From NCBI GenBank assembly GCA_009840305.1, contig VXNY01000029.1, positions 372,001 to 436,000 of the forward strand: a stretch of DNA of 64,000 nt, written 5' to 3'. The notes under the pieces are model-generated. The model worked only from the letters and a program-made list of their open reading frames with translations. It had not been told where the DNA came from and ran no database searches. Positions 1 through 6,651 of this stretch are shown piece after piece. Both the position numbers and the translations under genes were made by a program. How positions within the stretch are numbered: the first letter of the stretch is position 1; the number at the start of each line of letters is the position of its first letter. The DNA comes from Gammaproteobacteria bacterium. GTDB taxonomy: Bacteria > Pseudomonadota > Gammaproteobacteria > Pseudomonadales > Azotimanducaceae.

Positions 1-1021
1 AGGGAATACTTGGGTACCAACCTGCTCGTTCTGGCGCGTTATTGGTATACAAACGTAGTGTCCCATTTGTTTGGACGACGCGTCGCCCGCGATGAATCAT
101 TGCTCGAATTACAGCTTTTTTGGGATGGTCTTTATCTTTCCTGTTTGCAGAAATGATTGCATTCAATTTAGGTCGTTCAATTTGACGAGGGAGCATCTCT
201 CCAAGCCATGTGTTCAATATACCAGAAGATAGATTTCTTCGTGAGCCATGATGCGGAACATGGAACCAATCTAATTCGGCCGTGGAAATGTTCAGGCGAG
301 TTGCCACCTGATGTGCTTCGGTTAGAGCTTTCACTCCTGCGTCTCCCGTTAGTAGTACTTTCTTATTGCAGACATGAGCAAATTGTACTATGCTGGTTTC
401 ATTTTCTTCGTTTGTTCCGACGGAGTCACCTTTGAGATTCTCCTCACCCCATTCAGCACTAGACTCAGATTTCGCAAACCTTGCTGTAGTCTTACCCACG
501 GGCGCGGGAGTCTTCTCAGACTGAACAATTAGATCGAGATACGCAGACTTCGATGGTGCCAAAACTGTAAACACACCGATATTGTTACCAGCAAATGTAT
601 CTTTAATTTCAATACCTCTCTGATGTGCGATCTCCTCCAATTCTGAAACGTGCGGAAAAGCTCTTTTCAGACGGGCAACGAGACGTTCTCGATCTTGAAA
701 GTTTTTGAATTTGGGCATCAATTCATCGACATGTTCCCACGGGCGATTCATACGTAGACAACCGACGTTGAAGTGTCTCAGTACGGCCTTTAATCCGGAA
801 GCATGATCTGTATCTGAATGTGTTAGTACTACAAAATTGATGGAGTATGGAACGTCATAGTAGTTTCGGATATGCTCCACCAATTTAGTTCCATCTTCTT
901 TGTATCCACCATCCACTACGTAAATCCAATCCACGTTCTTGTGCCGGTGTCGGATCGCGATTGCATCTCCACTACCTGTGTCCCCACATTCAATAAAGTC
1001 GATCTCTATAAAGTCAGGCAA
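1..1021 (-). CDS. MBL-fold hydrolase, ComEC/Rec2-like (partial, runs off left edge)
   Basis: On the - strand the frame is open from 1021 to the window edge, so only the N-terminal 340 residues or so are present. It carries the MBL metal motif T-H-S-D-T-D-H near residue 70, then LLTGDA and VPHHGS, the order seen in the ComEC/Rec2-type hydrolase domain; no membrane segments are visible. The frame has no ATG at its beginning. The only plausible start is TTG at 1021, preceded by GGAG with a 10-base spacer, and an in-frame stop lies not far upstream. It is divergent from the ubiquitin-like operon at 1717, which has two more MBL genes, so it may belong to the same defence island. The substrate is unknown; nuclease or nucleotide hydrolase activity is a guess from the fold. 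Confidence 0.8.
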   Translation of the reverse strand, partial: MPDFIEIDFIECGDTGSGDAIAIRHRHKNVDWIYVVDGGYKEDGTKLVEHIRNYYDVPYSINFVVLTHSDTDHASGLKAVLRHFNVGCLRMNRPWEHVDELMPKFKNFQDRERLVARLKRAFPHVSELEEIAHQRGIEIKDTFAGNNIGVFTVLAPSKSAYLDLIVQSEKTPAPVGKTTARFAKSESSAEWGEENLKGDSVGTNEENETSIVQFAHVCNKKVLLTGDAGVKALTEAHQVATRLNISTAELDWFHVPHHGSRRNLSSGILNTWLGEMLPRQIERPKLNAIISANRKDKDHPKKAVIRAMIHRGRRVVQTNGTLRLYTNNAPERAGWYPSIP

Positions 1022-1644
1022 GGGATGCTTGCTCCTTGTTGTAATTGATTCGATTGAACTATGCTGAGAATTCCGTATCCGTTTGTGTTTGTCGTCCCGT
1101 CATTCTCATTTAAGAACAAAAGCAAGTGAAATAGGAGAGTCTGCCAAACAAAACTGTAGCTAAACAATGCACTTATCATATACATATATATAATATTATT
1201 TTCGATTGGATCATTTGATTCACGCCTGGTGCAGTATTTACATTTTGCTGTTCAGAGTCTGTTTCACATTGGTCTAGGGAATGGATGTGTAATCGATAAC
1301 TACCGCTACTTGTTCTGTCGATTGATTTAACAAAAACTCTTTTTCACTCTATGCTGTAGGCTTAAAAATTTCGTTCTACACGGGCTATCTTCTCTCGTGC
1401 GGTCCATTTTGGTGTGCTCAGACTTGCATCCAATCCCAAGAGAGAGCCAAAATGGGCACCAAGAGAGTGTTGAGAGACATAGGAACAACGTGAGCATCGT
1501 ACCACTACAACATCAATCCGCCACAAACCCTTCCAAGTTCCGTAGTACAAAGGCGAAGAATCAATCCTGACGTTGTAAATCGTCGAAACCATAATAAATT
1601 TTTGTAGCTTCGTCTGTACGTATTGTATATAACAATTGTATTAA
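1022..1644. other. Divergent intergenic region
   Basis: About 620 bases separate the left-edge MBL gene from the promoter of the rightward operon. The centre (about 1165-1210) is very AT-rich with TATA-like runs and could hold the leftward promoter, but I cannot pick a convincing -35/-10 pair. A 76-codon reading frame on the - strand at 1362-1592 has one Cys-x-x-Cys pair and no ribosome site that I can defend; I do not call it a gene. Confidence 0.5.
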
Positions 1645-1674
1645 TTGCACATTTTAGTTAAAACAGTGTATAAT
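1645..1674 (+). promoter_or_regulatory. Sigma70-type promoter of the ubiquitin-like operon
   Basis: TTGCAC at 1645-1650 is followed after 18 bases by a perfect TATAAT at 1669-1674. Transcription would start near 1681, giving a 5' leader of about 36 bases before the ATG at 1717. It is the best promoter match I noticed in the window and places the small LGGEY peptide gene first in the operon. No obvious operator was seen. Confidence 0.65.
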
Positions 1675-1716
1675 TGAATTTGAAATGCAACAAAGATTAC
1701 CCAGAGAGGAGTCCTG

Positions 1717-1890
1717 ATGTCAAGAAAACCAACAATTCAAGAATTGGAACAGATTCTGGAGTCCGAAGAGGATACCCCAATCAAGATACTCCCAAATGGC
1801 GAGATTCGAGCTGATGGGGCTAGCGATCGCGAAGATACGGGTACCAAGAAGCCGTTAACTTTGAGAGAGGACCTCGGTGGAGAATACTAA
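1717..1890 (+). CDS. 57-residue peptide ending in LGGEY, candidate protein modifier
   Basis: This short gene starts at ATG 1717 behind a strong ribosome site (AGAGAGGAG, 5-base spacer), 43 bases after the -10 box, and stops at 1890, 8 bases before the first E2-like gene. The product is 57 residues, polar and acidic, with the central stretch IKILPNGEIRADG and the C-terminus TLREDLGGEY. Gly54-Gly55 followed by Glu-Tyr resembles a di-glycine tail with a short cap that the downstream JAB peptidase could trim before E1 adenylation. It is too short for a complete beta-grasp ubiquitin fold and looks more like the disordered Pup modifier (which ends GGQ/GGE), although no Pup ligase is present. The modifier role is inference from tail and position; an antitoxin or regulator is possible. 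Confidence 0.7.
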   Translation: MSRKPTIQELEQILESEEDTPIKILPNGEIRADGASDREDTGTKKPLTLREDLGGEY

Positions 1891-1898
1891 AAGAGAGG

Positions 1899-2282
1899 GT
1901 GGCTAGGGTGAATTTAGCAAGAATTCAAGACGAAATTGCAACTGCACGACAACACTTCGATTTTGTCGAGGGTCATTCCACCACTAGCGGGGGCGTGATG
2001 GTGCTGATCGCGTTACAGACAATCAAGCGTGTGTACACACTCAGTGTGTCCTTTCCAGAAAGTTATCCTAATGTCATGCCGAAAGTGCACGTCAGAAGAC
2101 CCATGCTTCAGTCGTCACCACACAGATTCTCGAACGACAGAATTTGCTTTCTTCATCCGACCATGTGGAACCCTGGGCGGCACAACTTGCTTTTTGTGAT
2201 ACAGCGTACCGCGAAGTGGTTAGCAAAGTACGAGGTATACCAGGAAACAGGAAATTGGCCTGGAGCGGGAATCGCCCACTGA
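1899..2282 (+). CDS. E2-like ubiquitin-conjugating-fold protein
   Basis: A 127-residue protein with the layout of prokaryotic E2-like domains: a beta-sheet half rich in V/L/I (residues 33-66) with SFPESYP, then HRF near residue 75, the candidate catalytic Cys83 in RICFLHP, Trp90-Asn-Pro-Gly, and the C-terminal helix WLAKYEVYQETGNWPG. Such proteins would take an activated modifier from E1 as a thioester. GTG 1899 is the longest start, but GTG at 1908 (residue 4) has better spacing from GAGAGGG and is an alternative. It lies 8 bases after the LGGEY peptide and 5 before the second E2-like gene, so the three are probably cotranslated. Activity is not proven, but the Cys is in the expected place. 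Confidence 0.8.
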   Translation: MARVNLARIQDEIATARQHFDFVEGHSTTSGGVMVLIALQTIKRVYTLSVSFPESYPNVMPKVHVRRPMLQSSPHRFSNDRICFLHPTMWNPGRHNLLFVIQRTAKWLAKYEVYQETGNWPGAGIAH

Positions 2283-2287
2283 TTAGC

Positions 2288-2815
2288 ATGCCGATTGAGT
2301 TTAAATCACTGTCGATGATGGCACTGCGAAGCAGTCCAGGCGAAGTTCTCGACGAGGTGTCCAGATATGGAGCAGCTTTCCTCATCGAGCGCAAAGGGCA
2401 ACAGAAGGCGTGTCTTGTTCCAATATCTCATTTTCTTCCCGATATTCAGACATCGCGGTTTACGACAGAGTTGGAACGACTTGCGGAAGCAAACGAACAC
2501 TATAAAGTTTCGATCAGTGAGAAAAATGAAATTCGGTTGCTCTTCAGAGAATTTTCAGCCGATTTCCCCATTGAGGTGACAGTACTGCTCCCACATGGTT
2601 ATCCGAGTAAAGCACCGGTAGTGTCCGCGTCTCCGATTGAGAAGGGTTGTCCACATCGATGGCCGAATGGAACTCTCTGTATTTACGGAGCAATGGCCGT
2701 GTGGAATCCAGGCAAGCACGACGTTATGCACACGATCGCATTATTCAGACGTTGGATTCAAAGATATACGGTGTGGCACAAGACGGGAGAATGGCCTCGA
2801 GGAGACGTGTTTTGA
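2288..2815 (+). CDS. Phd/YefM-like domain fused to E2-like domain
   Basis: Start is ATG 2288, five bases after the previous stop; an upstream extension of the frame overlaps the first E2 gene and is not credible. The 175-residue product has two parts. Residues 10-52 (LRSSPGEVLDEV, then IERKGQQKACLVPISHF) match the Phd/YefM antitoxin fold, normally a DNA-binding, toxin-neutralising dimer. Residues 56-175 form a second E2-like domain with HRWPNG, candidate catalytic Cys131 in LCIYG, VWNPGKH and a helix ending KTGEWPRG. Two E2-like proteins in one operon suggest either different partners or one catalytic and one scaffold subunit. The Phd-like part may autoregulate the operon or dimerise the E2; this is inference. 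It overlaps the E1 start by four bases (TTGA). Confidence 0.75.
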   Translation: MPIEFKSLSMMALRSSPGEVLDEVSRYGAAFLIERKGQQKACLVPISHFLPDIQTSRFTTELERLAEANEHYKVSISEKNEIRLLFREFSADFPIEVTVLLPHGYPSKAPVVSASPIEKGCPHRWPNGTLCIYGAMAVWNPGKHDVMHTIALFRRWIQRYTVWHKTGEWPRGDVF

Positions 2816-3666
2816 TTAGCGATAGGTTGTTCACGAGGATCGAGCGATTATTTGACGTAAAGGCATTCGCACAATTGTCGGTGATGATAGCGGGCTGTGG
2901 ATCTGGAGGTAGTCAGGTTGCACAATTCTTGGCTATGTCAGGATTGAGGAATTTTGTACTGGTGGACAACGATGAACTTCAGATTGAGAACGTTATTCGA
3001 CACGTGTGCGGAATCCGATACATTGGTTGGCGTAAAACTTCAGCGTTGGCCGACATCTTGCGAGATCGCAATCCACAAGTCGAGATCACGGAAATCGATC
3101 TAGATTTACTCAGTTGGAAAGGATTGCAAGAAACAATCAATAACGTCGACGTGGTCGTCGTCGGGACCGATAGTGAGTCTAGTCGTTATCGGTTGAATGA
3201 GGTATGTGTCGAAACTAACACCCCTTTCACCGTGGGGCGTGTATTTACTCGTGGGATTGGTGGTGAAGTTTATGCGTACCGACCTGCGAGAAGTGGATGC
3301 CTCGCCTGTTTGGAAGGCGTATTGGAGCGTACCCATTATCGTGAAGGAGTAAGAGAAGTTGATTTAGCAACTGATGAAGATCGCCAAAAGGTCTATGATC
3401 TTGAGATCGAAGAAATTAAAGATTCCCCCGGGTTGTCTGTAGATATTGGGTTCGTTGTAGCCTTCCATACTCGGTTTACGTTGGATGCACTTGGTAATGT
3501 TGCGACGATTCGCCCCAAATTCCTGACGCCCATTGACGAAAACTACTTAGTGTGGGCCAATCGTGCTGTACCTCCTTTTTCAAGAAATTTCCAATTACAG
3601 AGGATGACACTGCTACCCCAAGAAGATTGCATGGTCTGTGGAGGACTAAATGAACTCAAAGAATAA
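2812..3666 (+). CDS. ThiF/E1-like modifier-activating enzyme
   Basis: A 284-residue ThiF-family adenylating enzyme with the minimal E1 layout. The nucleotide-binding loop GCGSGGS is at residues 28-34, acidic VDND at 51-54 ends strand two, and EN-VIRH at 59-64 gives the conserved Asn and Arg. Zinc ligands are probably Cys163/Cys166 (CLAC) and Cys273/Cys276 (CMVC). It should adenylate the C-terminal glycine of a modifier, possibly pass it to its own cysteine and then to E2. I choose TTG 2812: GAGGAG lies 7 bases upstream and the start overlaps the E2 stop as TTGA. An in-frame ATG at 2791 has no ribosome site. The stop overlaps the JAB start by 17 bases, so translation is coupled. Confidence 0.85.
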   Translation: MISDRLFTRIERLFDVKAFAQLSVMIAGCGSGGSQVAQFLAMSGLRNFVLVDNDELQIENVIRHVCGIRYIGWRKTSALADILRDRNPQVEITEIDLDLLSWKGLQETINNVDVVVVGTDSESSRYRLNEVCVETNTPFTVGRVFTRGIGGEVYAYRPARSGCLACLEGVLERTHYREGVREVDLATDEDRQKVYDLEIEEIKDSPGLSVDIGFVVAFHTRFTLDALGNVATIRPKFLTPIDENYLVWANRAVPPFSRNFQLQRMTLLPQEDCMVCGGLNELKE

Positions 3667-4591
3667 TTTACGTTCGATTCGATTGGAGATTTCAGCTGGC
3701 GTATTACAGAGTGTCTTCGACGAATGCGATCGGTACGACCATCATGAAACTGGTGGACGGTTGGTAGGTCACTATGAGTTGAAAAACGATACCCTTGTGG
3801 TACAGGCAAATGGTTTGTTGCCAGCAGGACCTAAGGCAAAACGGTCCCAAACAAGTTTCTTCCAAGACGGAGAATTTCAAACACGAATGTTCAGGCAACT
3901 GGAAGAACAAGATCCTACGATCGAACACCTCGGAAATTGGCATACCCACCATGTGAATGGATATCCAACACTGAGCGGTGGCGACATTGCCACCTACCAA
4001 CGCATCGTCAATCACGAGTTTCACAACTTAAACTTCTTTTATGCGCTACTTGTAACCAGGAAACTCAAAGGACGGACTGGATTAGATCGCTATGTTGTAC
4101 GGCACTTCCTTCTGTTTCGTGATGACGAAAACGTGTACGAAGTCGAACCGCGAGATGTCCACATTACCAAGGGATACGTCGCCTCGCTAAGCAGTGTTGC
4201 GCTCACCGAAGAGGAAGCGACATCGGAGACAGCTCAACACAATGAACCGAAGGGTTCAATCGCCGTTCGTGCGCTTGATCAAGCTATTTTGAAAGTTTTG
4301 TATCCCTCGTTAAAACCCCGTTTGTCAAAACGTACCGGAACGTTCTTCTGGAAAGGTAATGTGGTGCTAATAGACGGATCTGTCGCAGCGGTGAAAGCCA
4401 TTGAAGTTGAAAGTGAAGACGAGTTGGTTTATTACCCCGTAGTTTCTAATGTTTCCAATGAGATAACGAAGTTATGTGAGTCTCCCTATAAGAGTGCGGT
4501 AGAAGCAGTACGAGCGTTGGAAGTGTCGATGAACAAAGAGCTATATACGTCTGCTACTCAGAATCGATTTTGGAATATATGGAAGCGCTAA
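3650..4591 (+). CDS. JAB/JAMM-family metallopeptidase
   Basis: This 313-residue protein carries a full JAMM zinc site: Glu33 in HETGG, His98 and His100 in GNWHTHH, Ser109 and Asp112 in LSGGD. In bacterial E1/E2 systems JAB peptidases process the modifier precursor or remove it from targets; the obvious candidate substrate here is the peptide ending GGEY. The peptidase domain occupies about the first 165 residues. The remaining 145 are unassigned and include a stretch (LSKRTGTFFWKGN) that could bind a partner. It starts inside the E1 gene and overlaps the next MBL gene by 13 bases. The family is certain; deconjugase or processing activity is inferred from the complete metal site. Confidence 0.88.
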   Translation: MNSKNNLRSIRLEISAGVLQSVFDECDRYDHHETGGRLVGHYELKNDTLVVQANGLLPAGPKAKRSQTSFFQDGEFQTRMFRQLEEQDPTIEHLGNWHTHHVNGYPTLSGGDIATYQRIVNHEFHNLNFFYALLVTRKLKGRTGLDRYVVRHFLLFRDDENVYEVEPRDVHITKGYVASLSSVALTEEEATSETAQHNEPKGSIAVRALDQAILKVLYPSLKPRLSKRTGTFFWKGNVVLIDGSVAAVKAIEVESEDELVYYPVVSNVSNEITKLCESPYKSAVEAVRALEVSMNKELYTSATQNRFWNIWKR

Positions 4592-5403
4592 CACTTTACG
4601 TTGGTCAAGGTAATTTTGCGGTTCTACGTCATGGAACGGAGTCGATTGCAGTCGACACAAAGTGGAACGCGGAGTCGGAAGAGAAAATTGAATCACTGGT
4701 GAACCGGTTTCTTGCGAACCGCACTTTAATTGGTGTAGTGCTCACAGGACTAGACGCGGATCACGCGGATCCGAAAGGACTTGAATGGCTTTTGGAACAT
4801 CACGAACCAGCTTGGGTGATGTATCCGAAGTACTTTAAGGACACCGACAACGCAAAGTCGGTGTTCAACGTCATTCGGAAATTTGAGCGAAGACGGGAGA
4901 ATACTTCGAATCCACTGAAGCGAGTGTCCGTACGTCTTGATCAAATGAATAAAAGGAATCTTGATGGTTTGTCGGTCGAATTTGGTCTTGAATTGTTTTC
5001 ACCGCACACAGAGGACATGGACAACTCCAATAACTGTAGTATCGTCTTGAAGGTGGAAGGTGTTGGGGACGATGGATTCGCATACTTGATTACTGGGGAC
5101 ACTGAAAATTCTAGATGGGATAGGATAGTTGAGCTATTCAATAGGGCTTTGGCAGCGGATGTATTGGCTGCACCTCACCATGGTTCCAAGAACGCTGCGC
5201 ATCCAGGTATGGTTCTGGCGGTAGAGCCCGATACGGTCTTAATTAGTGCTGGAATCGACAATCAGTATGGACACCCCGACCCAAGTGCGGTTGCAGTGTA
5301 TGAACGTGTTGCAAAGCACGTCTTTACGACGAATATACGAGGAGGAGTCTCATGGCTTACGATATGTGAGGGTATTGAGATTCTGACCGGAGAGGCGACC
5401 TAA
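4579..5403 (+). CDS. MBL-fold protein with degenerate metal motif
   Basis: A 274-residue ComEC/Rec2-like MBL protein. The usual T-H-x-D-x-D-H motif reads T-G-L-D-A-D-H at residues 56-62: the first metal-binding His is Gly57, while Asp59, Asp61 and His62 remain. Later LITGDTE, APHHGSKN and GHPDPS are intact. It may bind a single metal or act as a non-catalytic sensor, in contrast to the canonical MBL gene just downstream. ATG 4579 lies inside the JAB gene; TTG at 4570 in the same frame is an alternative. It closes the first operon, and 132 bases without a gene follow. Its role is unknown: nuclease, phosphodiesterase and immunity or sensor roles fit the fold equally. Confidence 0.8.
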   Translation: MEALTLYVGQGNFAVLRHGTESIAVDTKWNAESEEKIESLVNRFLANRTLIGVVLTGLDADHADPKGLEWLLEHHEPAWVMYPKYFKDTDNAKSVFNVIRKFERRRENTSNPLKRVSVRLDQMNKRNLDGLSVEFGLELFSPHTEDMDNSNNCSIVLKVEGVGDDGFAYLITGDTENSRWDRIVELFNRALAADVLAAPHHGSKNAAHPGMVLAVEPDTVLISAGIDNQYGHPDPSAVAVYERVAKHVFTTNIRGGVSWLTICEGIEILTGEAT

Positions 5404-5535
5404 AGCATGCTCACTTTCCCTGTACGCGATAGTGGTCGCAACTTCGCGAGAAGAGAGTGTAGCTGGTTCAGAGGCTGGGATTCGTCGACGATATTCTCAG
5501 TCAAGATTTGTTTACTTAAAGAATGAGGAAAAATT

Positions 5536-6651
5536 ATGCCCAGAGTTAAGTTCTATCCAGTAGGCAACGGAGATTGCAGCCAGATTGTACTAGCAAACAA
5601 GAAACGATTGTTGTTTGACTTCTGTCATCGTCGAAACGCAGAGGACGAGGACGATCCGAGGATTGATCTGCATGCAACATTGAGTGACGAATTAAGGGCA
5701 GCTGGACGGAAGCACTTTGAAGTCGTTGCACTGACTCACCTTGACGACGATCACATCGCGAAGAGCACAGAATTCTTTTACCTCGAGCATGCTAAAAAGT
5801 ATCAAGATGAGGACCGAAAGAAAATCAATCAACTTTGGGTACCTGCAGCAGCGATCTTGGAGAAGGGCTTGACAGGTGAGGCAGCTGTATGGAGAAGTGA
5901 AGCCCGACATCGATTAAAGAACGGTCAAGGCATCCGCGTGTTCTCTAGGCCCTCCAACCTCAAAGATTGGCTTGAGTCAGAGGGTCTATCGTTGACGGAC
6001 CGTGAACATCTCATTACAGACGCCGGACAACGCGTGCCAGGATTTGATTTAGGAAAAGACGGTGTCGAGTTTTTCGTGCACTCACCGTTCGCCAAGCATG
6101 CTGACGATCAGACGATTTTGCGAAATGAAAGCGCGATCATACTTCATGCGACATTTGAAGTGGATAACCGAAAGACAAGATATTTGATTGTAGGAGATTC
6201 GACTTGGGAGATTCTTGAAGAGATCGTTGATATTACCCGGAACAAAAAACGTGATGTACGGTTACAGTGGGACATCTACAATGTGCCTCACCATTGCAGC
6301 TACTTAGCTCTTGGTCCAAAAAAGGGCAAGGAACAGACTAAACCTGTAGTTAATGTACAGTGGTTGTTGGACCAATGTCAAAAAGGTGCGATTGCAGTGT
6401 CTTCCTCAGGTCCAATTCCAAGTACTGACACTAATGATCCACCGCACCGACAAGCAGCGAGTACATACCGCAAAACCATAACAGACAACAACGGGCACAA
6501 GTTTGTCGTAACTATGGAATACCCAAACGTGAAAAAACCAAAAATTCTCGAAGTAGAAATCGGTGGGCGCGGCGCGGTACTGAAAACTCTAAGTGTGGTG
6601 GGGGTATCTTCCTTAGTTAGAAGTAGTACCCCTCGAGCTGGTCATTTATGA
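5536..6651 (+). CDS. MBL-fold hydrolase, ComEC/Rec2-like (canonical motif)
   Basis: A 371-residue MBL protein with an intact metal motif THLDDDH (His68, Asp70, Asp72, His73), a GDST turn and VPHHCS, in the ComEC/Rec2-like arrangement. There is no signal peptide or membrane segment, so it is probably cytoplasmic. The ribosome site is GAGG, 7 bases before ATG 5536. The stop overlaps the start of the E2-E1-JAB fusion as ATGA, so the two are translationally coupled. An MBL next to the conjugation enzymes here mirrors the module just upstream. The substrate is not predictable from sequence; nucleic-acid or nucleotide hydrolysis is the usual expectation for this subfamily. Confidence 0.83.
   Translation: MPRVKFYPVGNGDCSQIVLANKKRLLFDFCHRRNAEDEDDPRIDLHATLSDELRAAGRKHFEVVALTHLDDDHIAKSTEFFYLEHAKKYQDEDRKKINQLWVPAAAILEKGLTGEAAVWRSEARHRLKNGQGIRVFSRPSNLKDWLESEGLSLTDREHLITDAGQRVPGFDLGKDGVEFFVHSPFAKHADDQTILRNESAIILHATFEVDNRKTRYLIVGDSTWEILEEIVDITRNKKRDVRLQWDIYNVPHHCSYLALGPKKGKEQTKPVVNVQWLLDQCQKGAIAVSSSGPIPSTDTNDPPHRQAASTYRKTITDNNGHKFVVTMEYPNVKKPKILEVEIGGRGAVLKTLSVVGVSSLVRSSTPRAGHL

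Noticed and set aside
1717-1890. The LGGEY peptide as a classical beta-grasp ubiquitin-like protein
   Set aside because: 57 residues, few hydrophobic positions and many charged or Gly/Pro residues leave no room for the complete fold; a short or disordered modifier is kept as the hypothesis instead.
2144-2287. Longer N-terminus of the second E2-like protein
   Set aside because: It overlaps the coding sequence of the first E2-like gene in another frame, has no ribosome site, and its composition is that of a shadow; the Phd-like domain begins after ATG 2288.
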